Shown here: positions 1 through 13,120 of the stretch, piece after piece
How the letters are laid out: each line of letters starts with the position of its first letter
Numbering within the stretch: position 1 is the stretch's first letter
NCBI GenBank assembly: GCA_022575985.1
Contig: JAKSXM010000147.1
Span: 23,966,001-24,030,000 of the forward strand
Reading direction: 5' to 3'
DNA from: Anagrus nilaparvatae
Taxonomy: Eukaryota > Arthropoda > Insecta > Hymenoptera > Mymaridae
DNA: 64,000 nucleotides
Made by a program: the position numbers and the translations under genes
The notes under the pieces: generated by a model
Told to the model about the DNA's origin: nothing
What the model saw: the letters and a program-made list of their open reading frames with translations, nothing else
Database searches by the model: none

Positions 1-187
1 ATTTTTGACACTTGCGAGAGAAATACCCAAAGCATCTAGCGGAAGAAAATTAAAACAATGTAACTCGCAAATTTCAAATTTAAAAATTAACTTGTTTTAA
101 AACTTTTGTTGAATTTGAATTTAGCGCGGAACATGGTTTCAATTATCTACCGCTAGATGCTTTTTTTGTCTCGCAAGTGTCAAAAAT
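1..187. mobile_element. Short inverted-repeat element (MITE-like)
   Basis: The first ~41 bases (beginning ATTTTTGACACTTGCGAGA, with AAGCATCTAGCGG inside) reappear inverted at 147-187 (CCGCTAGATGC ... TCTCGCAAGTGTCAAAAAT), with small mismatches. The AT-rich core has no ORF. The left boundary coincides with the window edge, so a target duplication cannot be tested. It looks like a non-autonomous DNA transposon; the superfamily is not determinable here. Confidence 0.7.
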
Positions 188-2372
188 AAGTTCCACTAAG
201 TATATAAGGACCGAGGATATAATACACAATAATAATAAGGCTTTTAATATTTTTAGTTAGTCTGATAATTTGTTCAAAATCCTTGTTTTTTCAATGTTAA
301 AATTTTTTCAGCGATCCTTTTATAATGATTTGACATAGATGTATTTGTTAATTTAAGAATTTTAAGGATAGTGGCATTTTTATGGCCCTGGTTACACCTC
401 TCGACCATGACTTTTCTTCCATAACTATTTCAGTGTGAGATTGTTTTATCTTGACGTTTCCAAGAAAAATCTTTATGTAATGGTCTTGAAGCGAAACTAA
501 TTATATCATCTTTTGATATAGTTATTGATTTTTTTATGGCTATTTATTGTGCCTTGACATTAATTCAATAAAGGTACCTTTTCCTTCGATTTTGATCTAA
601 TCTTTCGAATATTTGTTTAGGTTATCAAATTATAATTTTCGATAAATCAAATAGTGACACTGTCGAGGATATCGTTTAATTTAATAAATGCTCATTAAAG
701 TTGGCATCCCTTGGGTAACAAAAGTTATTACATGTATATATTACGAAATGTAAGCAGAAAGTTATTTCTTAAATATTTCCTTAAAAGATAAATAAAGAAT
801 TTAACAATTAAAAAGCGTGTAAAATTTTATTTGAATTTCATTTTTTAATTAAAATTCTTGACAATATTATGAAAAAAAAAAAAAAGTTAAAAGAAAAAGA
901 AGAAGAAACGGAGTTAGAAGAAGAAATAAAAATATAAATGCAATGCGTTCATTTTTCTTACGTATAAACTACTTTCTTGTTTTGTATGCAGTTCACGTTG
1001 GTTGTTATAATAGCATCAGAACCTTATATATATGTATCAGTGACCGGAAGTGACATGATTTCCCACGATCTGAACTTCCTTCTCTTATAGGTCTTTGCTC
1101 TTGTTGTTAAAAAACTTATAAAAATTTATTAAAGGGAAAAACAATTGTGTGTAAACGCGTGTGAGTTTTTCCTTTATTTTACTTAACTTTTTTTTTATTT
1201 TAATCCCATTCTATAGATATTATTTTTATTTATGGAAAATTTATACCCATTATTTTGATTTGTATCTCTTAAAGGATATCATAAGTTTTTCTTTTTAAAT
1301 ATATTTCTTTAAAAAAATGTATTTTCTGTTAATAGAAAATAAAATAAATGAAAAATTAAGAAGATAAATCTTTTATAAATAAGAGATTCTTCAATCTCCA
1401 AAGACACGTGCCTAGTTCATTATGTAAAGTATCAATAAAGTACCAATGCACTTAAATGAATATACATTGATAGTGCAAAAGAGAGCGGTTTGGTATTTAG
1501 ACGTTCACCTTTTCATGTCAAGTAAAAATTTATTGAGAATTTATATATAAAATGCGAGAAATCCGTGGGAAGTTTTATCCTGGAATGGGCTTTTTATTTA
1601 CTACCTTACGTTAACTTACTGACTACTTTTTAATGGATGTGGAATCTTTGAAATTTTAAGCTTAAGACCAAAAGTTAATTAATTTATCAAGTAATTAATA
1701 TGATAGGAAAGGAATTTTATTTTAACGTATATTGAAATATGCTTGGATCAGTTTTGTGTGACGTTTCAATAAATTAATGAGTTTTCATTACTGAAATATT
1801 CATGTTTTTTAGCAATGCAAATTATTTTTTTAGTTTAAGAAGCTGTTAGCCATATGGTATCTCACGATCCTGGATTATACGATCAAAATTTTTATTATCA
1901 CCACATTTTAAATTTTAATAATGTCTTCCAAATGTTTCTGCTTAGACAAAAAAAAATTGATGATATAATGTGAACCAATTGAATCTTCTAAAAAAGCATC
2001 ATAATTTTTCTGTAATTCTCTTGACTTTTCAAAAACTAACTGCTATTACTTTGATGTTAAATCTAATTAGTTCTTGACATATTATTAAATAAATAAAACG
2101 AAAGGAACATGAAAATGACAATCAAACTCTTTATTTAATTGAATCTTTCTCGTAATCATTTTATAAATTTTATATATACTAACTAATGATAAATTACATT
2201 GCGCATGAATATCTCCTTTTTATTTTACTCTTGATTAGAGTCATCTTTTTCCTTTGTGCTAAAAAGCCGACGCATTCGCCGACACGACAAAGACACAAAT
2301 CATCATCATCATCATACTGACGCATGTACGTTAATACACGTTTAAGTTTTGTAAATATATGCACACATTGCT
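188..2372. other. Non-coding stretch, probable kibra intron
   Basis: AT-rich sequence without a convincing ORF, splice-bounded exon or RNA gene on either strand. A (CAT)n microsatellite lies at about 2300-2315, just before the foldback element. Because kibra reads leftwards from 14197 and is incomplete, this stretch is probably intron, which is inference. Confidence 0.4.
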
Positions 2373-2381
2373 CTTTTTTTC
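2373..2381. repeat. Left 9-bp target-site duplication of the foldback element
   Basis: The 9-mer CTTTTTTTC directly precedes the terminal ATGGAACTGATC of the inverted repeat. The identical 9-mer directly follows the other terminus at 13112-13120. A 9-bp duplication is the size known for Drosophila Foldback elements and fits Mutator-like transposition. Confidence 0.8.
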
Positions 2382-2559
2382 ATGGAACTGATCTTAGCGG
2401 TCGAAGCCAGCGGACAAACGTAAGACGTAACAAAAATTCAAAGTTAGAGGTAAATTTAAATTTTCGGAGTTTTCATAAAGAAAATTTACTACCTAGATGT
2501 TTTAGAGCTTGGTAAATCCAAATATGACGTCAAAATAGTGAAAATTCAATATGGCGACT

Positions 2560-3110
2560 GGAAAATCGTAATATTTTCCACAAACAAACTAATAATTTCT
2601 TTTATTTGAATTAATGACTTCAAATTTTACTCATGGGTTTTTGAGGTCGCTAAACTTGTATTCATTGAAAAAAATTGAAAATCCTCAACTACGGTCGGAA
2701 AATACTTGAATTTTCCGCAGGAAAAATTTTATTTTTTCATCTCTTGCGCTATTGGCATAAAATTTTTTACTCTGGGGTTTTTGGGGTCGCTAAACTTAAA
2801 TTCGTTAACAAAAAGGTGAAAATACTCAACCATGCTCGGAAAATCTTTGAATTTTCCGCAGGAAAAATATTATTTTCTTATCTCTTGCGATATTGGCTTC
2901 AAATTTTTTACTCTGGGGTTTTTGGGGTCACTAAGCTTGAATTCGTTAAAAAAAAGTAAAAATACTAAACCATGGTCGGAAAATCTTTGAATTTTCCGGA
3001 GAAAATTTTTATTTTTTATCACTTGCACTGTTGACTTATTATTTCTAAATCAGGGGTTTTAAGCTTATTTTCATTGAAAAAAAAGAAGAAAATTCTCAAA
3101 TACAGTCGGA
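2560..3110 (+). repeat. Left terminal ~141-bp tandem repeats of the foldback element
   Basis: The block TCTGGGGTTTTTGGGGTCGCT followed by a TTTTCCGCAGGAAAAAT segment recurs with 141-bp spacing (2771 and 2912), with a degenerate further copy after it. The same block occurs inverted in about five copies at 12180-12860, so the two ends differ in copy number. Confidence 0.75.
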
Positions 3111-3309
3111 AAGTCCATAGAAAATTATATACTCTTCGTTTTGGTGCTATTGAGTGCAACTTTTTTATTCGGAGTTTCTAGAATTGCAGATTCATTGATT
3201 AGAAAAAAAAAATCCACAACTAGCCAAAAAAGTTTGTAGCATACGTTAGAACTCGTGAAATTTCTGCTTGGCGATATGAAAATTAAATATTTCTGACGTC
3301 ATCATAAAA

Positions 3310-5040
3310 ATGTGGAATCGCTTAACACGTAAAAGGTTAATTATATGCATAGACAGTATGTTCCAACATAAAATTCCGTGGCACAAATTATTCAAACCCT
3401 CGTTAACCAACTTAGAAATTTTTATTTTTAATCGGTATTTTGCCGTAACAAGATTTCAAAAATTGCAAATATTTTATGCGTGCAAAAAATACTTGTGCCA
3501 CGGGATTATGGATAGAATTCAACTGTTTATGCATTTAGCTAACCCCAAAAATCCTGGATTGATCAACATTTTCATGCGTATAGCCTACAAAACGAGTTTT
3601 CGGCTTACGTTCGAAGTAGCAAAATTACAATTTTGCAATTTTATAATTCATCGCCCTTCACATACGCATGAAAATTAGAACTTGCTAAACTCGTAGTTGG
3701 TTAATTATAAGCATAAACAGTATGTTCCCTTACAAAATTCCGTGGCACAAGTTATTTGAACCATTAACCGACGTAGAAATTTTTATTTTAAATTCGGTTT
3801 TTTTGGTAACGCGGGTTCAAAACAATATAATTTTTTAAGCGTGAAAAAAATACTTGTGTCACGGTTTTATGGATGGAATTCAACTGTTTATGCATTTAGT
3901 TAACCCCACAAACCCTAGATGGCTCCAAATTTTCATGCGTACAACCTACAAAACGAGTTTTTGGCTTACGTTCGAACTCGTAAAATTACAATTTTGCGAT
4001 TATAGAATTCTTCGCTTGTCGCATACGCACGAAAATTTGGACTTGATGAACATGTTATGGGTTAATTACAACCATAAACAGTATGTGCCAACATATAATT
4101 CCGTGGCACAAGTTATTTAAACCCACGTTGGCCGAATTGAAAGTTTTTATTTTAAATTGGGTTTTTTTTGTAACGCGGGTTCAAAACAATATAATTTTTT
4201 AAGCGTGAAAAAAATACTTGTGCCACGGTTTTAAGGACGAATTTCAACTGTTTATGAATTTAATTAACCCCACAAATCCTAGATGGATCCAAATTTTCAT
4301 GCGTACAGCCTACAAAACGAGTTTTCGGCTTACGTTCGAACTCGTGAAATTACAATCTTCCGATTCTTAAATTCTTCGCTTGTCGCATACGCACGAAAAT
4401 TTGGACTCAATGAACATGTTATGGGTTAATTACAACCATAAACAGTATGTGCCAACATATAATTCCGTGGCACAAGTTATTTAAACCCACGTTGACCGCA
4501 TTAGAAGTTATTATTTTAAATTGGGTTTTTTTTGTAACGCGGGTTCAAAACAATATAATTTTTTAAGCGTGAAAAAAATACTTGTGCCACGGTTTTAAGG
4601 ACGAATTTCAACTGTTTATGCATTTAATTAACACCACAAACCCTAGATGGCTCCAAATTTTCATGCGTACAACCTACAAAACGAGTTTTCGGCTTACGTT
4701 CGAACTCGTGAAATTACAATTTTGCGATTATAGAATTCTTCGCCTGTCGCATACGCATGAAAATTTAGACTTGATGAACATGTAATGGGTTAATTACAAC
4801 CATAAACAGTATGTTCCAGCATATAATTCCGTGGCACAAGTTATTTAAACCCACGTTGACCGAGTTAGAAATTTTGATTTTAAATTGGGATTTTTTCGTA
4901 ACGAGGGTTCAAAACAATATAATTTTTTAAACGTGAAAAAAATACTTGTGCCACGGTTTTATGGATGGAATGCAACTGTATATACATTTAATTAACCCCA
5001 CAAACCCTAGATGGATCCAAATTTTCATGCGTACAGCCTA
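3310..5040 (+). repeat. Left-arm ~365-bp repeat units
   Basis: Units spaced by about 365 bp carry, in order, ACTTGTGCCACGG, a CTGTTTATGCATTTA-like segment, TTAACCCCACAAACCCTAGATGG, TTTTCATGCGTAC, a TTACGTTCGAACTCGT stretch, TACGCA(C/T)GAAAATTTGGAC, GGGTTAATTACAACCATAAACAGTATGT and CCGTGGCACAAGTTATTTAAACCC. The first and last blocks are reverse complements, so each unit is itself an imperfect palindrome. Confidence 0.8.
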
Positions 5041-6960
5041 CAAAACGAGTTATTAGCTTACGTCGGAACTCGTGAATTTTTCGCATCGCGATGTGAAAAA
5101 TCTTTGTTTCTGGTATACGCATGGAAATTTGGATTGAATGTACATTGGAAGGGTTAATTAAAAGCATAATCAGTATTTTCCAACATAAGACTTCGTGGCA
5201 CAAGTTACTTGAACCCGCGTTAACTTAGTTAAAAATTAATCATTTTATAATGAGATTTTGCGGTAACAATGGTTCAAAAATTAAAATTTTTTTATGCGAA
5301 AAATTAATTTTTTTGCCACTGCTTTTATGCTAGAATTAGACTTATTATGTATTTAATTAACCCTTCCAATCCTTGACAGACCCAATTTTTCATGCGTATA
5401 GCCGACACAACGAGCTATTAACTTACGTCGGAACTCGTGAAATTTTCGCATCGCGATACGAAAAATCTTTGTGGTTTGTGGTACGCGCATGAAAATTTAC
5501 ACTGAATTTAGATTGGAAGGGTTAATTAAAAGCATAATCAGTACGTTCCAACAAAAGAATTCGTGGCACAAGTTATTTAAAGCCGCGTTAACTTAGTTGA
5601 AAATTAATCAATTTAAACGATTTCGCGTAACGAAAGTTAAAAAATTATTTTTGTGCGAAAAATTAATACTTGTGCCACTGCTTTTATGCTAGAATTAATC
5701 TTATTATGTACTTAATTAACCCCTCCAATCTTTGACAGACCCAATTTTTCATGCGTATAGCCGACAAAACGAGCGATTAGCTTACGTCGGAACTCGTGGA
5801 TTTTTCGGATCGCGATATGAAAAAACTTTGTTTCTGGTATACGCATGGAAATTTGGACTGAATGTACATTGGAAGGGTTAATTAAAAGCATAATCAGTCT
5901 AATTCTAGCATAAAAGCAGTGGCACAAGTATTAATTTTTCGCACAAAATAATTTTTTAACTTTCGTTACTGCGAAATCGTTTAAATTGATGAATTTTTAA
6001 CTAAGTTAACGCGCTTCAAATAACTTGTGCCACAAATTCTTATGTTGGAACGTACTGATTATGCTTTTAATTAACCCTTCCAATCTAAATTCAGTCTAAA
6101 TTTTCATGCGCATACCACAAACCACAAAGATTTTTCGTAGCGCGATGCGAAAAATTCACGAGTTCCGACGTAAGCTAATCGCTCGTTGTGTCGGCTATAC
6201 GCATGAAAAATTGGGTCTGTCAAAGATTGGAGGGGTTAATTAAATACATAATAAGTCTAATTCCATCATATTACCAGTGGCACAAGTATTAATTTTTCGC
6301 ACAAAATAATTTTTCATCTTTCATTACCGCGAAATCGTTGAAATTGATGAACTTTTAACTAAGTTAACGCGGCTTCAAATAACTTGTGCCACGAAGTCTT
6401 ATGTTGGAAAGTACTGATTATGCTTTTAATTAACCCTTCCAATGTACATTCAGTCCAAATTTCCATGCGTATACCAGAAACAAAGTTTTTTCATATCGCG
6501 ATGCGAAAAATTCACGAGTTCCGACGTAAGCTAATAGCTCGCTGTGTCGGCTATACTCATGAAAAATTGGGTCTGTCAATGATTGGTAGTATTAATTGAA
6601 TACATAATAAGTCTAATTCCATCATATTACCAGTGGCACAAGTAGTAATTTTTCGCATAAAATAATTTTTTAACTTTCGTTACCGCGAAATCATTTAAAT
6701 TGATGAACTTTTAACTAAATTAACGTGGCTTCAAATAACTTGTGCCACGAAGTCTTATGTTGGAAAATACTGATTATGCTTTTAATTAACCCTTCCAATG
6801 TACATTCAATCCAAATTTCCATGCGTATACCAGAAACAAAGATTTTTCATATCGCGATGCGAAAAATTCACGAGTTCCGACGTAAGCTAATAACTCGTTT
6901 TGTAGGCTGTACGCATGAAAATTTGGATCCATCTAGGGTTTGTGGGGTTAATTAAATGTA
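5040..6960. repeat. Central inversion zone of the foldback element
   Basis: This zone carries a divergent unit type with CGCGATGCGAAAAATTCACG and ACGAGTTCCGACGTAAGCTA segments. The segment CGTGGCACAAG...TTAACTTAGTT at about 5565-5700 reappears inverted at about 5900-6035. The axis of the whole palindrome therefore falls near 5800. On both sides the units switch back to the ~365-bp type of the outer arms. Confidence 0.7.
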
Positions 6961-9900
6961 TATACAGTTGCATTCCATCCATAAAACCGTGGCACAAGTA
7001 TTTTTTTCACGCTTAAAAAATTATATTGTTTTGAACACGCGTTACCAAAAAAACCCAATTTAAAATAAAAATTTCTAAGTCGGTTAATGCGGGTTCAAAT
7101 AACTTGTGCCGCGGAATTTTTTATGGGAACATACTGTTTATGCTTATAATTAACTACGTGTTTAGCAAGTTCAAATTTTCATGCGTATGTGAAGGGCGAT
7201 GAATTATAAAATCGCAAAATTGTAATTTTGCTACTTCGAACCTAAGCCGAAAACTCGTTTAGTACGCTATACGCATGAAAATATCGGTCAAACCAGGATT
7301 TGTGAGGTTAATTAAATACATAAACAGTTGAAATCCATCTACGAATCCGTGGCACAAGTATTTTTTTCACGTTTAAAAAATTATATTGTTTTGAACCCTT
7401 GTTACAAAAAAATCCAAATTTAAAATCAAAATTTCTAAGTCGGTCAACGTGGGTTCAAATAACTTGTGCCACGGAATTTCATGCTGGAACATACTGTTTA
7501 TGCTTATAATTAACCAACTACTTGTTGAGCAAGTCTAAATTTTCATGCGTATGTGAAGGGCGATGAATTATAAAATCGCAAAATTGTAATTTTGCGACTA
7601 CGAACGTAAACCGAAAACTCCTTTTGTAGGCTATACGCATGAAAATTTTGGTCCAAACAGGATTTGTGAGGTTAATTAAATGCATAAACAGTTGAATTTT
7701 GTCCACAAACCCGTGGCACAAGTATTTTTTCACACTTAAAAAATTATATTGCTTTGAACCCTCGTTACGAAAAAATCCCAATTTAAAATCAAAATTTCTA
7801 ACTCGGTCAACGAGTGTTTAAATAACTTGTGCCACGGAATTATATGTTAGAATATACTGTTTATGGTTGTAATTAACCCATAACATGTTCATCAAGTCCA
7901 AATTTTCATGTGTATGCGACAGACGAAGAATTCTATAATCGCAAAATTGTAATTTTACAAGTGCGAACTCATGCCAAAAACTCGTTATGTAGGCTATACG
8001 CATAAAAATTTTGATCAATTCAGAATTTTTGGGGTTAATTAAATGCATAAAAAGTTGAATTCCATCTACGAACCCGTGGCACAAGTATTTTTTTCACGTT
8101 AAAAAATTATATTGTTTTGAAGCCTCGTTACGAAAAAATACAAATTTATAATCAAAATTCTAAGTCGGTTAACGTGGGTTTAAATAACTTGTGCCACGGA
8201 ATTATATGTTGGAACATACTGTTTATGGTTGTAATTAACCCATAACATGTTCATCAAGTCCAAATTTTCATGCGTATGTGAAGGGCGATGAATTATAAAA
8301 TCGCAAAATTGTAATTTTGCGACTACGAACGTAAACCGAAAACTCCTTTTGTAGGCTATACGCATGAAAATTTTGGTCCAAACAGGATTTGTGAGGTTAA
8401 TTGAATGCATAAACAGTTGAATTTTGTCCACAAACCCGTGGCACAAGTATTTTTTTCACACTTAAAAAATTATATTGTTTTGAACCCTCGTTACGAAAAA
8501 ATCGCAATTTAAAATCAAAATTTCTAACTCGGTCAACGTGTGTTTAAATAACTTGTGCCACGGAATTATATGTTGGAACATACTGTTTATGGTTGTAATT
8601 AACCCATAACATGTTCATCAAGTCCAAATTTTCATGCGTATGCGACGAGCGAAGAATTTAAGAATCCCAAAATTGTAATTTCACAAGTTCGAACGTAAGC
8701 CAAAAACTCGTTTTGTAGGCTGTACGCATGAAAATTTTGATCTATCTAGGGTTTGTGGGGTTAATTAAATGTATAAACAGTTGAATTCCATCCATAAAAC
8801 CGTGGCACAAGTATTTTTTTCACGCTTAAAAAATTATATTGTTTTGAACCCACGTTACCAAAAAAATCCCAAATTAAAATAATAACTTCTAATGCGGTCA
8901 ACGTGGGTTTAAATAACTTGTGCCACGGAATTATATGTTGGAACATACTGTTTATGGTTGTAATTAACCCATAACATGTTCATCAAGTCCAAATTTTCAT
9001 GCGTATGCGACGAGCGAAGAATTTAAGAATCCCAAAATTGTAATTTCACAAGTTCGAACGTAAGCCAAAAACTCGTTTTGTAGGCTGTACGCATGAAAAT
9101 TTTGATCTATCTAGGGTTTGTGGGGTTAATTAAATGTATAAACAGTTGAATTCCATCCATAAAACCGTGGCACAAGTATTTTTTTCACGCTTAAAAAATT
9201 ATATTGTTTTGAACCCACGTTACCAAAAAAATCCCAAATTAAAATAAAAATTTCTAACTCGGTCAACGTGTGTTTAAATAACTTGTGCCACGGAATTATA
9301 TGTTGGAACATACTGTTTATGGTTATTATTAACCCATAACATGTTCATCTTGTCCAAATATTCATGCGTATACGACGAGCGAAGAATTTAAGAATCCCAA
9401 AATTGTAATTTTACGAGTTCGAAAGTAAACCAAAAACTCGTTTTGTAGGCTGTACGCATGAAAATTTGGATCCATCTAGGGTTTGTGGGGTTAATTAAAT
9501 GCATAAACAGTTGAAATTCATCCTTAAAACCATGGCACAAGTATTTTTTTCACGCTTAAAAAATTATATTGTTTTGAACCCACGTTACCAAAAAAATCCC
9601 AATTTAAAATCAAAATTTCTAACTCGGTCAACGAGTGTTTAAATAACTTGTGCCACGGAATTATATGTTAGAATATACTGTTTATGGTTGTAATTAACCC
9701 ATAACATGTTCATCAAGTCCAAATTTTCATGTGTATGCGACAGACGAAGAATTCTATAATCGCAAAATTGTAATTTTACAAGTGCGAACTCATGCCAAAA
9801 ACTCGTTATGTAGGCTATACGCATAAAAATTTTGATCAATTCAGAATTTTTGGGGTTAATTAAATGCATAAACAGTTGAATTCCATCCATAAAACCGTGG

Positions 9901-11910
9901 CACAAGTATTTTTTTCACGCTTAAAAAATTATATTGTTTTGAACCCACGTTACCAAAAAAATCCCAATTTAAAATAAAAACTTCTAATTCGGTCAACGTG
10001 GGTTTAACTAACTTGTGCCACGGAATTATATGTTGGCACATACTGTTTATGGTTGTAATTAACCCACAATATGTTCATCAAGTCCAAATTTTCATGCGTA
10101 TTCGACGAGCGAAGAATTTAAGAATCGCAAAATTGTAATTTTACGAGTTCGAAAGTAAACCAAAAACTCGTTTTGTAGGCTGTACGCATGAAAATTTGGA
10201 TCCATCTAGGGTTTGTGGGGTTAATTAAATGCATAAACAGTTGAAATTCATCCTTAAAACCGTGGCACATGTATTTTTTTTACGCTTAAAAAATTATATT
10301 GTTTTGAACCCCCGTTACAAAAAAAATCCAATTTAAAATAAAAATTTCTAATTCGGTCAACGTTGGTTTAAATAACTTGTGCCACGGAATTATATGTTGG
10401 AACATACTGTTTATGGTTGTAATTAACCCATAACGTGTTCATCAAGTCTAAATTTTCGTGCGTATGCGATGAGCGAAGAATTTATGAATCGGAAAATTGT
10501 AATTTTACAAGTGCGAACTCATGCCAAAAACTCGTTATGTAGGCTATACGCATGAAAATTTTGATCAATCCAGAATTTTTGGGGTTAATTAAATGCATAA
10601 ACAGTTGAATTCCATCTACGAACCCGTGGCACAAGTATTTTTTTCACGCTGAAAAATTTATATTGTTTTGAACCCCTCGTTACCAAAAAAACCCAATTTA
10701 AAATAAAAATTTTTAAGTTGGTTTATGCGGGTTCAAATAACTTGTGCCACAGAATTTTGTATGGGAACAAACTGTTTATTCTTATAATTAATCAACTACG
10801 TGTTCAGCAAGTACAAATTTTCATGCCTATATGAAGGGCGATGAATTATAAAATCACAAAATTGTAATTTTGCGACTTCGAACGTAAGCCGAAAACTCGT
10901 TTTGTAGGCTATACGCATGAAAATTTTGGTATAAACAGGATTTGTGAGGTTAATTGAATGCATAAACAGTTGGATTCCATTTACGAAACCGTGGCACAAG
11001 TATTTTTTTCACGCTCAAAAAATTATATTGTTTTGAACCCGCGTTACAAAAAGAACCCAATTTAAAATAAAAACTTCTAATTCGGTCAACGTGGGTTAAA
11101 CTAACTTGTGCCACGGAATGATATGTTGGCACATACTGTTTATGGTTGTAATTAACCCATAACATGTTCATCAAGTCCAAATTTTCGTGCGTATGCGACA
11201 AGCGAAGAATTCTATAATCGCAAAATTGTAATTTTACGAGTTCGAACGTAAGCCGAAAACTCGTTTCGTAGGTTGTACGCATGAAAATTTGGATCCATCT
11301 AGGGTTTGTGGGGTTAATTAAATGCATAAACAGTTGAATTCCAACCATAAAACCGTGGCACAAGTATTTTTTTCACGCTTAAAAAATTATATTGTTTTGA
11401 ACCCGCGTTACCAAAAAAACCGAATTTAAAATAAAAATTTCTACGTCGGTTAATGGTTCAAATAACTTGTGCCACGGAATTTTGTAAGGGAACATACTGT
11501 TTATGCTTATAATAAACCAACTACGAGTTTAGCAAGTTCTAATTTTCATGCGTATGTGAAGGGCGATGAATTATAAAATTGCAAAATTGTAATTTTGCTA
11601 CTTCGAACGTAAGCCGAAAACTCGTTTTGTAGGCTATACGCATGAAAATGTTGATCAATCCAGGATTTTAGGGGTTAGCTAAATGCATAAGCAGTTGAAT
11701 TCTATCCATAATCCCGTGGCACAAGTATTTTTTGCACGCATAAAATATTTGCAATTTTTGAAATCTTGTTACGGCAAAATACAGATTAAAAATAAAAATT
11801 TCTAATTTGGTTAACGAGGGTTTGAATAATTTGTGCCACGGAATTATATGTTGGAACATACTGTCTATGCATATAATTAACCTATTACGTGTTAAGCGAT
11901 TCCACATTTT
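6960..11910 (-). repeat. Right-arm ~365-bp repeat units, expanded array
   Basis: These are about 13 units in the reverse orientation of the left arm, bounded by CCGTGGCACAAGTATTTTTTTCACGC and AACTTGTGCCACGGAATTATATG. Adjacent copies near 8575-8935 and 8940-9300 are almost identical, as are a unit near 7818-8084 and one near 9639-9905, five unit lengths apart. This points to recent unequal exchange or gene conversion within this arm. Confidence 0.8.
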
Positions 11911-12179
11911 TCATGATGACGTCAGAAATATTTAATTTTCATATCGCCAAGCAGAAATTTCACGAGTTCTAACGTATGCTACAAACTTTTTTGGCTAGTT
12001 GTGGATTTTTTCTTTCTAATCATTGAATCTGCAATTCTAGAAACTCCGAATAAAAAATTTGCACTCAATAGCACCAAAACGAAGAGTATATAATTTTCCA
12101 TGGATTTTCCGACTGTATTTGAGAATTTTCTTCTTTTTTTTCAATGAAAATAAGCTTAAAACCGCTGATTTAGAAATAA

Positions 12180-12860
12180 TAAGTCAATAGTGCAAGTGAT
12201 AAAAAATAAAAATTTTCTCCGGAAAATTCAAAGATTTTCCGACCATGGTTTAGTATTTTTACTTTTTTTTAACGAATTCAAGCTTAGTGACCCCAAAAAC
12301 CCCAGAGTAAAAAATTTGAAGCCAATATCGCAAGAGATAAGAAAATAATATTTTTCCTGCGGAAAATTTAACGATTTTCCGAGCATGGTTTAGTATTTTC
12401 ACCTTTTTTTTAACGAATTCAAGCTTAGCGACCCCAAAAACCCCAGAGTAAAAAATTTGAAGCCAATATCGCAAGAGATGAGAAAATAATATTTTTCCTG
12501 CGGAAAATTCAAAGATTTTCCGAGCATGGTTGAGTATTTTCACCTTTTTGTTAACGAATTGAAGTTTAGCGACCTTGAAAACCCCAGAGTAAAAAAATTT
12601 GAAGCCAATATCGTAAGAGGGGAGAAAATAATATTTTTCCTGCGGAAAATTTAACGATTTTCCGACCATGTTTTAGTATTTTCACCTTTTTGTTAACGAA
12701 TTTAAGTTTAGCGACCCCAAAAACCCCAGAGTAAAAAATTTTATGCCAATAGCGCAAGAGATGAAAAAATAAAATTTTTCCTGCGGAAAATTCAAGTATT
12801 TTCCGACCGTAGTTGAGGATTTTCACTTTTTTTTTCAATGAATACAAGTTTAGCGACCAT
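12180..12860 (-). repeat. Right terminal ~141-bp tandem repeats of the foldback element
   Basis: GCGACCCCAAAAACCCCAGAG recurs with 140-142-bp spacing (CCCAGAG near 12301, 12442, 12582 and 12724). These are inverted copies of the block at 2560-3110, with about two more copies on this side. Confidence 0.75.
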
Positions 12861-13111
12861 GAGTAAAATTTGAAGTCATTAATTCAAATAAAAGAAATTA
12901 TTAGTTTGTTTGTGGAAAATATTACGATTTTCCAGTCGCCATATTGAATTTTCATTATTTTGACGTCATATTTGGATTTACCAAGCTCTAAAACATCTAG
13001 GTAGTAAATTTTCTTTATGAAAACTCCGAAAATTTAAATTTATTTCTAACTTTGAATTTTTGTTACGTCTTACGTTTGTCCGCTGGCTTCGACCGCTAAG
13101 ATCAGTTCCAT

Positions 13112-13120
13112 CTTTTTTTC
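13112..13120. repeat. Right 9-bp target-site duplication of the foldback element
   Basis: CTTTTTTTC follows the terminal CAGTTCCAT at 13111 and is identical to 2373-2381. Confidence 0.8.

Larger units (their letters stand above)
2382..13111. mobile_element. Giant foldback (FB-type) element, 10.7 kb
   Basis: The ends are inverted copies of each other: ATGGAACTGATCTTAGCGGT at 2382 and its reverse complement ending at 13111. Homology runs inward through the flanking blocks (2382-3310 against about 11915-13111) and then through arrays of ~365-bp units in opposite orientations. The outer blocks hold ~141-bp tandem repeats carrying GGGTTTTTGGGGTCGCT. A 9-bp direct duplication flanks the element. 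The axis of inversion lies near 5.8 kb rather than at the midpoint (7.75 kb), so the right arm is about twice as long as the left. I see no transposase; the short ORFs inside are by-products of the repeats. The 9-bp duplication and architecture suggest a non-autonomous Mutator/Foldback element mobilised in trans (inference). Confidence 0.85.

Noticed and set aside
3310..11907. Recurring ORFs of 60-137 codons with similar sequence (MCHGF(V/M)DGIQLFMHLIN...) in the foldback arms
   Set aside because: They are the same DNA unit read in its open frame. The unit length is not a multiple of three and the ORFs switch strand with unit orientation, so they are by-products of the repeat, not a gene family.
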